Below, piece by piece: positions 44,083-53,969 of a stretch of DNA of 64,000 nt; the stretch's first letter is position 1; every line of letters starts with the position of its first letter. Source of the DNA: Kozakia baliensis (GTDB lineage Bacteria; Pseudomonadota; Alphaproteobacteria; Acetobacterales; Acetobacteraceae); the NCBI RefSeq assembly GCF_001787335.1, contig NZ_CP014674.1, forward strand, positions 1,833,501-1,897,500, given 5' to 3'. Made by a program: the position numbers and the translations under genes. Below the pieces are notes generated by a model, which did not search any database, was not told where the DNA came from, and was given only the letters and a program-made list of their open reading frames with translations.

Positions 44083-45390
44083 TTACGAGAAGCACTTGAA
44101 CCCATGATCATGAGAGGCACTCGCCCATGCATTCGCATGCTGCCCCGAAGATGCATGGTCGGCGAAATTACCGAAAGCTGCGTGCGAGCTGCCGCTGGTG
44201 CAATGCGAATTGAAGTCGCTGTAACCACCGCCTCCAGCGAGTGCAGACCCATAAGATGATGAATGACCAAAGAAGTCGTGCTTGATCGTCTGCGCCCAGA
44301 CGTTTGAAGTCGAGCCCGCAAATGATGTACCGCAAGAATTTCCCGAGAAACCCGCCGAGTGATGCCCAAACGCCCAATGAGAAACGTTGCCGTGATGATC
44401 GCAAACGTTCGAGTAACCATGGCTAGGCTCGCACGAAGAACCCTGCGCATGATGGCCGTTCCAACCGTGATCGGAATGATCATGGTGATGGTGCGTATTC
44501 GGCGTGCAAGAGCCTCCATTATGATCCGGGTGATGCCCAGAAGGCTTGCTGCTGTCAGCCTCGGAGATAAGATAATCCCCTGCCGCGTCTTTGGTGATCG
44601 TCGTTGCGCCGGGTTTGAAACCGTCAGCCACATGAATATCATTCAAGGTCAGCGTTTTGTTGTCACCGACATTGACGACCAGGCTATAAGTGCCGTCTTT
44701 ATTTTCTACATAGTTGGCGCTAGTCGGAACGACGCCGTTGGCACCGTTAATCGCAAACTGGCTTTTGTCCGAAACGTTATACAGCGCCGTGTTAACGGTC
44801 GATTCATTGCCGTTCAACACCAACGTGTTGCGCGTCCCATCATCAAAAGTAACCGAAGCGCCATCGGCATAGAAACCGGCATAGAGCGTGCTATCGCATT
44901 TCAGATGGACATTCATCGCGTTATCGACGGAAATCGGATTTGCTTCGCTGCCGAGTGTGGAGTTGACCAAGTTTAGCGTGCCGTTGCCGCTCAGACGGTC
45001 ATAATCAAGCTTAACGTTGCCATGATTGTTTTCGATCGTCAGCGAACCGCCAATTTCGTTGAACTGCCCAAGATCCACATGGGACGGAGTGTCCACGATG
45101 ATGTTGCCGCCATTGAAAATCTGGAAGCTCTGGACGGCAAAAACATTGGACGTATCGTCAGAGCAGTTTTGCGCCGTTATTTTCAGCGTACCTTGATCCC
45201 CGATCGTCAGGCTTTGGATTTGTGCTGTTGAAGGCGTGTCGACGACCGCGACAGACGGCTGCGTCGTTCCATTGACGGTTACGCCACTAATATTGTCCTC
45301 ATGATAGTTTTGAGGAGAGTCATTTGTTGACCAATTTTTGGAATCAAAGAAATTGTTCGAATTAGAGCCGGTCCAATAAGTAGTTGCCAC
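44083..45390 (-). CDS. Beta-helix-like protein with a His/Ser/Gly-rich tail, probably surface or secreted
   Basis: 435 residues. It starts MATTYWTGSNSNNFFDSKNW without a Sec signal. Residues about 40-290 are short beta repeats rich in Asn, Thr, Val and Gly (GGNIIVDTPSHVDLGQFNEIGGSLTIENNHG), the look of autotransporter passengers or type-I-secreted adhesins. Residues about 295-435 are low complexity: HHHDHSDHGWNGHHAQGSS, several SHG/GSS units, and a FGNFADHASSGQHANAW region. No beta-barrel and no RTX repeats are seen. Acetic acid bacteria have larger proteins with the same 'YWTG' opening. Function unknown; surface adhesion or metal (Zn, Cu, Ni) binding by the His clusters is inference. Confidence 0.8.
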   Translation of the reverse strand: MATTYWTGSNSNNFFDSKNWSTNDSPQNYHEDNISGVTVNGTTQPSVAVVDTPSTAQIQSLTIGDQGTLKITAQNCSDDTSNVFAVQSFQIFNGGNIIVDTPSHVDLGQFNEIGGSLTIENNHGNVKLDYDRLSGNGTLNLVNSTLGSEANPISVDNAMNVHLKCDSTLYAGFYADGASVTFDDGTRNTLVLNGNESTVNTALYNVSDKSQFAINGANGVVPTSANYVENKDGTYSLVVNVGDNKTLTLNDIHVADGFKPGATTITKDAAGDYLISEADSSKPSGHHPDHNGGSCTPNTHHHHDHSDHGWNGHHAQGSSCEPSHGYSNVCDHHGNVSHWAFGHHSAGFSGNSCGTSFAGSTSNVWAQTIKHDFFGHSSSYGSALAGGGGYSDFNSHCTSGSSHAAFGNFADHASSGQHANAWASASHDHGFKCFS

Positions 45391-45706
45391 GATGAAAACC
45401 TTTGTTCTTAATTAAAAATCACCTTTGCAAATCTCCAAATTCCAAGAATGAGACTTCGAAAATCTGCGACACAATTCGGTTACATAATTTTCTTTTTGTG
45501 ATCGCGTTAAAACTTCATCAAAATAAGTTTCTTCTGGATAAAAATTTTTAATATAATTTTTTCTACTTATCTATTTGTGGAGAAGTTCACGACAATAAGC
45601 TGCGCTGTCCTTAGAAATAGCATATTCCCTAGTGGATTTATTATATGCCCCAACGCTTCAACAGATATCTCGCGCTTTATGTACGAATTCCATCGCACAG
45701 AAAGCT
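45391..45706. other. Gap before IS701-type element
   Basis: AT-rich 316-base region with the promoter of the His-rich protein gene presumably at its left and no coding signal otherwise. It ends at the CTAG target copy of the insertion sequence. Confidence 0.5.
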
Positions 45707-45710
45707 CTAG

Positions 45711-47121
45711 CACTACAGTTGCGTTTTTCTGAGAGTTCTGAATCTATGGGCAACCATGATTCTGAACGATACGAATGGGACGGCGTCAGTCGAGGATGTT
45801 CTGGCGCTAACGCTGGAGGCATTGCGGGACGCCAAGGCGCGGATGCGCCCGGTGTTTGGCCAGGAGCGGATTGCGGCGTCGGCGGGGCGTTTTCTGGAGA
45901 CGCTCTTGGGCAACGAGCCACGCAAGACTGGTTGGATGCGGGCGGAGGCAGCGGGCGATCCGGGGCCGTGGCGGCAGCAGGGGTTGCTGGGCCGGGCGCA
46001 ATGGGATGCCAATGCGCTGCGCGATGTCGTACGCGATCATGTGGTGGATCACTTCGGTGATCCGGATGCGGTTCTGGTGGTCGACGAGACCGGTTTTCTC
46101 AAGAAGGGCGCGGCCTCCTGCGGCGTGAGCCGACAATACACGGGGTCTGCTGGCAAGATCACCAACTGCCAGATCGGCGTATTCGCGACCTACGTTTCAT
46201 CCAAAGGGTACGCCTTTCTCGACCGGGCGCTGTATCTGCCGAAAAGCTGGACCGATACACCGGAACGGCTGGCAGCGGCGCATGTTCCCGACGATATCCG
46301 CTTTGCCACCAAACCGTCCCTGGCCACCGCTATGATCGGGCGGGCGCTTGCGGCAGAGGTGCCGTTCGCCTGGGTCTCCGGCGACAGCGTGTATGGTGTC
46401 GGCGATTTGGAAATGGCTCTGCGTCGCGCGGGCAAAGGGTTCGTACTGGGCGTCAACGCCAATCACTGGTTCCACTCCTGGCGCCCCGACGTAATGTGGG
46501 TCGGCGAGGCGCGCGAGATCATCAAGACGCTGCCTGATGAGGCTTGGGTCCGCCGTTCGGCCGGTCACGGCACCAAAGGGGAGCGATGGTACGACTGGTT
46601 GTATTGCCCAATGGCCGATCTCCAGGCGTCGGAATATTCTGACACCCTGACCGGGACATGGACCCGAGGCCTGCTGGTCCGCCGCAATCCAGCTGATGGC
46701 GATCTGCGCTATTTCACGACCTGGTGCCCACAGGGGACGCCGCTTGAAACGCTGGTACGCGTTGAAGGCGCGCGCTGGCGGATCGAGGAAGGCTTTGAGA
46801 CCGCCAAGAACGAATTTGGCCTTGACCACAACGAGACCCGTTCCTGGCACGGCTGGCACCACCATGTCTCTCTGGTCATGCTTGCCTACGCCATGATGGC
46901 AGCCGTGCGCTCCCAGGCCAACGCCCTTGCGCTCAAAAAAAGCCCGCTTCCACCGAGCAAAAGCTTATCCGGTGGTCGATCCAGGAAATCCGCCGCCTCG
47001 TCGTGAAAATCACCCAAGCTCAGATCCCGGTCCCGCACATCCTCCGATGGTCCGTTTTCCGACGAACCCATCAGGCTCAGGCATACCTCGCACGCCTTAA
47101 AATGAAAACGCAACTGTAGTG
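45711..47121 (+). mobile_element. IS701-family insertion sequence, complete with CTAG target duplication
   Basis: 1411 bases. The ends are a perfect 17-base inverted repeat: CACTACAGTTGCGTTTT at 45711-45727 and its complement at 47105-47121. CTAG occurs directly outside both ends (45707-45710 and 47122-47125), matching the four-base YTAR target preference known for IS701. The single transposase gene spans almost the whole element. Intact ends and duplication point to a recent insertion. It lies next to a decayed IS5-type element at the right. Confidence 0.93.
45756..47119 (+). CDS. IS701-family DDE transposase, read in two frames
   Basis: The main frame (45756-47006) gives 416 residues with the DDE_5-type core: AVLVVDETGFLKKGAASCGVSRQYTGSAGK (first Asp), WVSGDSVYGVGDLEMALR (second Asp) and WRIEEGFETAKNEFGLDHNETRSWHGWHHH (Glu). 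After an A7 run at 46935-46941 the family-typical C-terminus LIRWSIQEIRRLVVKITQ and the stop TAG at 47117-47119 are in the -1 frame. Without a shift the protein ends in an unrelated Ser-rich tail. Either slippage at the A7 run makes the full protein, or one A has been lost. Confidence 0.88.
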
Positions 47122-47127
47122 CTAGGA

Positions 47128-47965
47128 CCTGTTAGCTCTTGAGGTAATCTTCTGTAGCCGCGATGCAGATGACGGAGATGAAGGACGCTGCGGTTTTCTC
47201 ATACTGGGTTGCGACAGCCCTCCCTTCCTTGAGGCGCGTCCACAGGTTCTCGACCAGATGGCGGTGCCGATAGGCCCACTTTGGACAGGCGGCCGATGGC
47301 TCGTTCCGCTTCGGCGGGATAACGGGACGTGAACCCCGGTCACAGTGTTCCTCACGAAACCTGTTGGAGGCGTAGCCCCGGTCACAGACAACGTAGCGAG
47401 GCCTGCGTGGCAAAGCCTCAAGAAGCGTTATGGCGGAGGGCAATTCGTGTGCCTGACCCAGCGTCAGGGTAAAAAGAAAGGGCTTTTCCGCGCCCATTGG
47501 CCGCTACGCAGACGTTGCTGCCAAAACCTCCATGTGAGCGGTCAAGCGCCTGACAATCGCCTCGGTACTTTCGAAATCCCCCTTTTTGGCAGCTCCCACC
47601 GCCTTATGATGATCCCTGATGTTCGTGCCATCGAGAAAGACCATCCCCAAGGCTGGATCCCGGTCTTTCGCCCGTTCAAAGAGCGCCCGCCAGACACCGA
47701 GCTTCGCCCAGCGGATGAAGAGTTGGGCCGCAGTCTACCACGGACCGAGTTCCGGCGGAACGGAGCGCCATTTCGCGCCGTTCTGGTGACGCCAGAAGAT
47801 CGCCGGCACCGTCTGACGCAAGTGGCGTGGCGGTGTTTTACCCCTGGGCCACACCGCCTCGATCAGAGGCTCCCATACCCGCCACGCATCATCGGAAATC
47901 ACAGACTGCATCATGCTCATCACACGAAGCTATGAACCCTCAGAGTTCATTCAAGACCTAACAGG
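47128..47965 (-). mobile_element. Decayed IS5-family element
   Basis: Imperfect inverted ends CCTGTTAGcTCTTGA at the left and the complement of CCTGTTAGgTCTTGA at the right (to 47965) delimit about 838 bases. The left end touches the CTAG copy of the IS701 element, so IS701 entered at its border. The transposase inside is broken. Confidence 0.8.
47132..47923 (-). pseudogene. Broken IS5-family transposase
   Basis: Pieces in order on the minus strand are MSMMQSVISDDAWRVWEPLIEAVWP...PPELGPW, an in-frame TAG, then TAAQLFIRWAKLGVW...MVFLDGTNIRDHHKAVGAAKKG, a change of frame to RSHGGFGSNVCVAANGRGKALSF, and a change back to LGQAHELPSAITLLEALPRRPRYVVCDRGYASNRF...RHLVENLWTRLKEGRAVATQYEKTAASF. Together they form an almost full-length IS5/IS427-type DDE transposase. 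One stop and two frame changes mean it cannot be expressed normally; only one of these could be a programmed shift. Confidence 0.85.
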
Positions 47966-48211
47966 CCATAGTTATTCTAATCATTAGGCTACTGAACCAT
48001 CCCAAAATTTCGCATAGCAAAAGGAGTGAAGCGCAGCCATAAAACAAAAAATTCTAAATTATTAGGATTTTTTGATAAATTAAAATAGATATTCTAATAT
48101 TTATATTATTTTAGATGGACGCACAAAATTCTCTACAAATAAGGAAAGCCTGAAATACGTTCCACGCCGTTAACAATCATGAAACGCAAAAACATTTTAT
48201 CTACACAATAC

Positions 48212-48712
48212 CTAAGCGGCAGGCTTACGGCCCCGACGCTTAGCTGGAATTTTTCGAACAGGAACACTGTCTTCTAATGCATCAGCATCTTGTACTTTAA
48301 TTCTTTGACCCAAGCCAATTGAACGCGCCAGCTCTGAGCGACGCATTGCATAATTGGGGGCTACCAATGGGTATTCTGGCGGCAGGCTCCAGCGATTGCG
48401 ATACTGGTCCGGCGTCATATTATACGCTGATGCTAAATGCCTTTTGAGCATTTTCAGTTTTTTCCCATCTTCAAGGCAGATAATATAGTCTGGGAATACC
48501 GATTTTTTAATTGGCACGGCTGGTGTTAATTTTTCTAACGTACCTACCGCAGGTGCTTCCGCAATATTAAGCGCATTATATACTCCTCTGATTAACGTTG
48601 GCAGCGTTTCAGCAGATACATTATTATTTCTTACATGCGCCGTAACAATATTAGCCGTTAAAGCCAAAATATCTTTGGACAGAACTTCCGTTCGAGGCTC
48701 AATTTCACTCAT
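48212..48712 (-). CDS. MucR/Ros-family transcriptional regulator
   Basis: 166 residues. The MucR core is clear: IICLEDGKKLKMLKRHLASAYNMTPDQYRNRW at about residues 77-107, then PLVAPNYAMRRSELARSIGLG, and a basic AT-hook-like tail KIPAKRRGRKPAA. The zinc-finger second His of Ros (HxxxH) is replaced by Ala/Tyr, a variant that also occurs in other MucR-like proteins. Known: MucR proteins bind AT-rich promoters and silence exopolysaccharide, motility and horizontally acquired genes in alphaproteobacteria. Encoded in the AT-rich island, it may act on it. Confidence 0.92.
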   Translation of the reverse strand: MSEIEPRTEVLSKDILALTANIVTAHVRNNNVSAETLPTLIRGVYNALNIAEAPAVGTLEKLTPAVPIKKSVFPDYIICLEDGKKLKMLKRHLASAYNMTPDQYRNRWSLPPEYPLVAPNYAMRRSELARSIGLGQRIKVQDADALEDSVPVRKIPAKRRGRKPAA

Positions 48713-49889
48713 AAAAATATCCTACGTTCGTGATGCAGGGTGCTAAATGATATAAATTCACTCCTATAACAAGCTTTATTTTACGATAGAAATAGAACGG
48801 CCTTGCGTATTAAAATCTAATGCAAGAAATAATACCATGCTTGATAATTAATTAATAGAAATTTTACTGCTTTGCTCATGACTCTTAGTGAACTAACAAA
48901 ATAAATACCTAACTTGAAGGAAAATAATAATTAGATAACTATGAAGAATTATACAATAAATTTCATTATTATTTAAATTTTTAACTATTTCTATCTATAG
49001 AATTTTTATTTCAGTAACGCGCTCTATATTTCTTAAACTAGCGCTAATCTTCTGAGTGTTCAATTAAAATTCCTTATTTCAACAAGAAATACTGCGTCTG
49101 CCAATCTATAGTGGATGTCTGGAGAGTTCGAAAAAATCTCCTTTCCGGTCATATTAGAAACATATACCCTTTTGATATTGCTAGTGGCCGTAAAGTTTAG
49201 ATAGAGGTTTTTCGAACTCCTCCATCTTTGGAAAATTCCGACAACTCCGAAACATTCCAAAATAATGCATTTTTGTCGAAAAAATCTTGCTTTAATAGGC
49301 TGCGGATAAGCCGCTCATTTACTGATTGAAACCGCCTGGCTGATGAATTTCCCTAAAAGGATAAAGCGACGATGACCATCGCAAAGCGACCCAAAATACG
49401 AAAAGAGGGACACAAGATTGTGGACCGTTCATTTGCATCCGACGACTGTGCTTTTATCAAATCAGACAGGTAAATCGCTTTTTCTCGATACGACGCGAAT
49501 GTGTCTGTAAACCCATACGCGATATTCTGTTCTACACACGTTTATAATACCTAATTAGAAAAGTATTTCGGATCATCGCTCTATTTAAAATGAATGAATC
49601 CACCTACATCAATTTCAATCCAACAAGTGATTTTATTTTATAAATATTAGATGAAACACTTTCTTAGATTAAGACTGATTGCCATCAGACACTTTATATA
49701 GCTTTTCGAAAGTAGCTTCGCATACCGGAAACAAGATAAAAGAGACCATGCCAAGCCGCAACTTGACACCACTCCACATAGCCAAATGAGACTATATTGA
49801 ACTTCCTCATAATCGATGCGTATTGGCGACAGGCAATATTCACTTTATAGAATGCTAACGACAATTTATTTTTACGAGGAGCCAGTGAC
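48713..49889. other. AT-rich stretch of about 1.2 kb with no confident gene
   Basis: The longest frames (66 codons at 49060-49260 minus, 74 codons at 49694-49918 minus) have no recognisable motif. Only a very short candidate gene at 49372-49473 deserves mention. The base composition is clearly lower in G+C than the catabolic genes to the left, typical for acquired DNA and for MucR-bound regions. Confidence 0.6.
49372..49473 (+). CDS. Possible 33-residue basic peptide
   Basis: ATG at 49372 with AAAAGG about 11 bases ahead; the product starts MTIAKRPKIRKEGHKIVDRS and ends FIKSDR. It is basic at the N-terminus. No homology is known to me. It is reported because the ribosome site is good compared with its surroundings, but chance is likely. 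Confidence 0.2.
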   Translation: MTIAKRPKIRKEGHKIVDRSFASDDCAFIKSDR

Positions 49890-50399
49890 ATGCCGAACGA
49901 TTTCGCCCAGCGCGTCAAAGCCTATCGAACCACAAATAATCTTACCCAGGCCGAGTTGGCAAAACGCCTGGAGCTTTCTACCACTGCTGTCAAAAGCTGG
50001 GAGCATGGTTACAGAAAACCTAGTGAAGCGACACGCGTTAAGCTTGATTCCCTGTTTGAAGCTTCCACGGCTCCAAAGGAGAACAAAAACAATAAGACAC
50101 CGAAAACGACGGAGGTGAAATCTTCGCCCAAGAAGAGCCTCACAGAGAATACACCAAAGAAGAAAGCGGCACCGAAAGTAGTTGCCCCCGTAGAAACCAA
50201 GCGTGCTACACTAATAGTTCCGAACGGGTCACAGAAAGCAGAGAAAATTTCGAAAATCTCTTCTGCCCTTCCCGCCCGCGCTCAAGAGATGATCACCGCC
50301 GCTGATGGCTTCTTCGAGTGGTTCCATAGCAAAAATATTGATCTATCTGCAGCCAATCTCATCGAACTCGTTAAGGCCGCTGTCGGTTCGTCTCGTTAA
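49890..50399 (+). CDS. Xre-family helix-turn-helix regulator with a Lys-rich linker
   Basis: 169 residues, start set by GAGGA at 49877-49881. Residues 8-58 are a Cro/CI-type helix-turn-helix: VKAYRTTNNLTQAELAKRLELSTTAVKSWEHGYRKPS. Then comes a Lys/Pro/Thr-rich linker with repeated KKK and SPKK motifs (about 62-110), like a histone tail, and a helical C-terminal domain ARAQEMITAADGFFEWF...LIELVKAA. The linker may bind DNA without sequence preference. Target and inducer unknown. It stands alone; a hairpin terminator follows. Confidence 0.88.
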   Translation: MPNDFAQRVKAYRTTNNLTQAELAKRLELSTTAVKSWEHGYRKPSEATRVKLDSLFEASTAPKENKNNKTPKTTEVKSSPKKSLTENTPKKKAAPKVVAPVETKRATLIVPNGSQKAEKISKISSALPARAQEMITAADGFFEWFHSKNIDLSAANLIELVKAAVGSSR

Positions 50400-50495
50400 A
50401 ATAGAGCCAAACGATTACTTAATAGGAGCAGGCACCACTATAAACGCCAGCCTGATCGCCTGATCCAGGTGATACTTCGGTAGCTTTGCTCATAA

Positions 50496-50528
50496 AGAAA
50501 CATGCCGTATTCCCTGCGGCATGTTTCT
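50496..50528 (+). terminator. Intrinsic terminator-like hairpin
   Basis: AGAAACATGCCG pairs with CGGCATGTTTCT around a nine-base loop. It is about 100 bases after the Xre gene. The rest of the gap 50400-51090 shows no gene; it contains the start region of the molybdoenzyme operon. Confidence 0.8.
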
Positions 50529-51090
50529 ATCTGAAAAATATTCGCCTCTTAATATATAAAAATAGCACCAGTAAATAACCATCCAATAGAGCTAGAATGC
50601 CTCCAGGTTCTCTGATAATCGAGCCTTCCTGCCCTTCAAACAATTTTTAAGCATCACACTACGGCGTGTCTTCAGTTAAGCGCTTAGAACCCTTTTGGAA
50701 ATTCACGGATGAGCGTTTCGGCGTAGCATGAGGCTTCCCATGACGTATTTGTCCCATAATGCTTTCTTCCACTCACGTGAAAATATCACACCGTCAAACC
50801 CCCGGACTAAACACTTTATGGTGGCGCGGAAGGCCGATAGGCAAAGCCGATAGGCAAAATGGAAGGGAAATTATCGTGACGAAGCTATTGCGTTCAAAGG
50901 AGTGCGTTCGTTTTTAGAAAACATCCATGCATCACTTTTCCGGCAGAGTGTGCATATCCATGAATTCGCAATTTTTCTTGATTATAAGTAGCCTTCGGAT
51001 CGTCATCTTGACCATTTCCGATTGCGCGGCAAAAGCTTCCCTTACATCCGCTTCATCTTTTTCCAAAATGATATAATTGGACCCTGCTCG

Positions 51091-51645
51091 ATGATTTTCG
51101 ACTTCGAAAGTGACTTTGCCGGTTCGCTGCGCTGTATTCCGATGATCGCTCGGCAGAAGCTCGATATCGTCGGCATTAAGCTTAGCTTGCGCCAATGGAG
51201 CCGCTTTTCACGAGAAGAACGGGGCCAACTCTCCGAACTACCTTGCGACATAGCTAAAGAACAGGACATCTACCGCACATTTGTCACACAACTGATCGAC
51301 ACGCGAAGCGACGAACCATTGCGTCCCCTGCCCACGCCACAATTGGAGGATTGGCAAGATAGTGATCGGATGCCTGAGGCCGTGCTGATTCAGGCAGAAT
51401 CCGATGGCATCCCCGCCCCGACACGAGATCAGTGGAAAAGCCTGACGCCCCTGCAGCGTTTCGCCCTTATCAAACTCGCGCGCTCCAAGCATGAAAATGA
51501 GAATTTTGTCCCGGCCATGAAGGAATTCGGCCTTCTATCCTCAACAAGGTCTGGGCCGGAAAAACACTTCGTTAAAGGTGCGTCCATTCAACAGGACAAA
51601 ACGCCGTCCTTCTCCATCAATCTGGCTGCGGTTCAGAAGGGTTAA
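51091..51645 (+). CDS. Nitrate-reductase-associated protein (Nitr_red_assoc family)
   Basis: 184 residues from the ATG at 51091, which begins directly with the family start MIFDFESDFAGSLRCIPM. Further family motifs: RQKLDIVGIKLSLRQWSRFSREERGQL and LTPLQRFALIKLARSKHENENFVPAMKEFGL. Known: the family is found beside nitrate reductase or FdhF/YdeP-type molybdoenzymes in cyanobacteria and proteobacteria; its role is unproven, perhaps maturation or cofactor handling. Only four bases separate it from the molybdoenzyme gene, so they are co-expressed. A C-terminal tail of about 40 residues after FGLL is non-conserved. Confidence 0.85.
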   Translation: MIFDFESDFAGSLRCIPMIARQKLDIVGIKLSLRQWSRFSREERGQLSELPCDIAKEQDIYRTFVTQLIDTRSDEPLRPLPTPQLEDWQDSDRMPEAVLIQAESDGIPAPTRDQWKSLTPLQRFALIKLARSKHENENFVPAMKEFGLLSSTRSGPEKHFVKGASIQQDKTPSFSINLAAVQKG

Positions 51646-51649
51646 GATT

Positions 51650-53953
51650 GTGAGCAAAGAAAAGAAATCCGAGTTCAAACCCTATCATCATCCGGCTGGC
51701 GGCTGGGGGGCGGCAAGCGCAACGGCCAAAGTGTTGATAGAGCAAAGTGTGCTCGTCAAAGGTTCGCGCGGGCTGCTCTCGATGAACCAACCGGGCGGCT
51801 TCAAATGCCCAAGCTGCGCCTTCCCGGACGCCGACCATCGCAAGAAGCTGGAATTCTGCGAGAACGGCGCTAAAGCGCTTGCGCATGAAGTCACCAAAGG
51901 GCGCGTCACACACGATTTCTTTGAGAAATACACCGTCACAGAATTGATGGAAAAAAGCGATTATTGGCTGGAAATGCAAGGTCGCCTGACCGAGCCGATG
52001 CGCTACGACGCCAAAACCGACAAATACGTGCCGGTGGCGTGGGACGATGCCTTTAAGTTAATCGGAGATCACCTCCAGGCGCTCGACAGCCCACACCAGG
52101 CGGAATTCTATACGTCCGGTCGCACAGCCAATGAGACAGCCTTTCTATACTCCATCTTCGTTCGCGAGTTCGGCACCAATAATTTCCCGGACTGCTCGAA
52201 TATGTGCCATGAGCCCACGAGCCGTGGCCTGCCTCCGTCGATTGGGATCGGCAAAGGCACGGTCGTTTTAGCGGATTTCGAGCATGCCGAAGCGATTTTC
52301 GTTATCGGTCAGAATACCGGCACCAACTCGCCGCGCATGATGACCTATCTCGTTGAAGCCCGTAAACGCGGAGTGCCGATCGTTCTGATCAACCCGATGC
52401 CCGAACGCGCTTTGATCCGCTTCACCGAGCCGCAAGACGTGTTACAGATGGCGACGTTCGGCTCGACGCCGATTTCCAGCGAATTCGTCCATGTGCGGAT
52501 CGGCGGCGATCTCGCTATTTTCAAAGGCATGATGAAGGTGCTTTTCGAAGCGGATGAGCGCGGCGAACCTGCGCTCGATCATGACTTCATCGCCCAACAC
52601 ACGTTGGGACTCGAAGCGGTGCGTGAAGAAGCCATGAGTTGCTCCTGGGCAGATATCACACGCATTTCGGGCATATCGGAAGAACAAATCCGGCGGATTG
52701 CGGCGATTTACCGCAAATCCAACGCGACGATCATTTGCTTCGGCATGGGCCTCACGCAGCACCAACAAGGTGCGCACATGCTGCAACAGCTTGCCAATCT
52801 ACTCTTGCTGCGCGGTAATTTCGGTAAACCGGGTGCTGGTATCGCGCCGATCCGCGGACACTCCAACGTGCAGGGTGACCGCACGGTCGGCATCGATGAG
52901 AAGCCGCCGCAGGACTATCTCGATCGCGTTCGCGATGCATTCGGTTTCGAGCCGCCTCGGGAGAACGGCCATCACGTTCTTGAGTCTCTCGAAGCCATGG
53001 AAGCCGGCACGGCGAAGGTCTTTATCGGGCTGGGTGGCAATTTCGCACGCGCTGTGCCGGACACTGAGCGCTCTTACAATGCGATGTGCAACCTCAATCT
53101 GACGGTCGGCATCGCGACGAAGCTCAACCGGGGACATCTCGTTCATGGTAAGGACGCGCTCATCCTACCGGTCGTCGCCCGTTCCGAGATTATCCATACG
53201 GAGGCAGGCGAGCAGTTCGTCACCATTGAGGACGCCATGTCCAACGTCACGGCTTCTCGTGGCGTGTTCGAACCAGTAACCCCGCACGTATTGCCGGAAA
53301 CGGAAATCGTGTGCCGCATGGCAATGGCGACACTGCCGAAATCCAAGACGGCCTGGGATCGCTACATGGTCGATTACAATCCAATCCGCGATAAGATCGC
53401 TGAGGTTTACCCGCATATTTATTCCGATTTCTCGGAAAAGATCAAAAACCCACACGGCTTTCATCTCGATATCCCGCCGCGGCGCCGAGTTTGGATGACG
53501 CCGACCGGGAAAGCGAACTTCCTTCTCATGCCGGGGCTTGAAGTGGATGATGCGATTGCGGATCCCGCCATGCTACGCTTGGCCACAATCCGTTCGCACG
53601 ATCAGTACAATACGACGATTTACAGCAACAACGATCGTTACCGCGGTGTCTACAATAACCGTCTCGTCATCTTCATGAACAAAGAAGACATGCAAGATCG
53701 TGGCTTGGAAAACGGTGCGGTCATCGGCCTTGAGACCTATAGCAGCGATGATTTCCGCCGATATGTCGATGGGCTGACGGTTATCGATTATCCTATGCCA
53801 CGCGGTGCGATCGCCGGTTATTATCCCGAACTCAACCCCCTGTTGCCCCTTGGCGTCTTCGATGAAGTCAGTGGCACTCCGGCTGCAAAATCCATTCCGG
53901 TCAAAGTGGTTCCGAGTGTTGCATCCGCTGCACAAATCAAGATCACAGGATAA
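51650..53953 (+). CDS. FdhF/YdeP-family molybdopterin oxidoreductase
   Basis: 767 residues from a GTG at 51650 with AGAAGG ahead; upstream in-frame codons overlap the previous gene. FKCPSCAFPDADHRKKLEFCENGAKA near residue 48 is the YdeP-type N-terminal signature. NFPDCSNMCHEPTSRGL near residue 182 carries a Cys at the place of the Se-Cys/Cys molybdenum ligand of formate dehydrogenases. NLLLLRGNFGKPGAGIAPIRGHSNVQG is a bis-MGD binding motif, and the molydop-binding domain lies at the C-terminus. Known: YdeP relatives are linked to acid resistance and formate-like substrates, but their reaction is unknown. No electron-transfer subunit is encoded nearby. Confidence 0.93.
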   Translation: MSKEKKSEFKPYHHPAGGWGAASATAKVLIEQSVLVKGSRGLLSMNQPGGFKCPSCAFPDADHRKKLEFCENGAKALAHEVTKGRVTHDFFEKYTVTELMEKSDYWLEMQGRLTEPMRYDAKTDKYVPVAWDDAFKLIGDHLQALDSPHQAEFYTSGRTANETAFLYSIFVREFGTNNFPDCSNMCHEPTSRGLPPSIGIGKGTVVLADFEHAEAIFVIGQNTGTNSPRMMTYLVEARKRGVPIVLINPMPERALIRFTEPQDVLQMATFGSTPISSEFVHVRIGGDLAIFKGMMKVLFEADERGEPALDHDFIAQHTLGLEAVREEAMSCSWADITRISGISEEQIRRIAAIYRKSNATIICFGMGLTQHQQGAHMLQQLANLLLLRGNFGKPGAGIAPIRGHSNVQGDRTVGIDEKPPQDYLDRVRDAFGFEPPRENGHHVLESLEAMEAGTAKVFIGLGGNFARAVPDTERSYNAMCNLNLTVGIATKLNRGHLVHGKDALILPVVARSEIIHTEAGEQFVTIEDAMSNVTASRGVFEPVTPHVLPETEIVCRMAMATLPKSKTAWDRYMVDYNPIRDKIAEVYPHIYSDFSEKIKNPHGFHLDIPPRRRVWMTPTGKANFLLMPGLEVDDAIADPAMLRLATIRSHDQYNTTIYSNNDRYRGVYNNRLVIFMNKEDMQDRGLENGAVIGLETYSSDDFRRYVDGLTVIDYPMPRGAIAGYYPELNPLLPLGVFDEVSGTPAAKSIPVKVVPSVASAAQIKITG

Positions 53954-53969
53954 TCACTGAGAGAATTCA

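Noticed and set aside
44073..44642. 189-codon frame overlapping the His-rich protein gene
   Set aside because: It is a shifted shadow of a low-complexity coding region; no start signal or motif.
50932..51195. 87-codon minus-strand frame before the molybdoenzyme operon
   Set aside because: It overlaps the start of the nitrate-reductase-associated gene, whose family motifs are on the plus strand.
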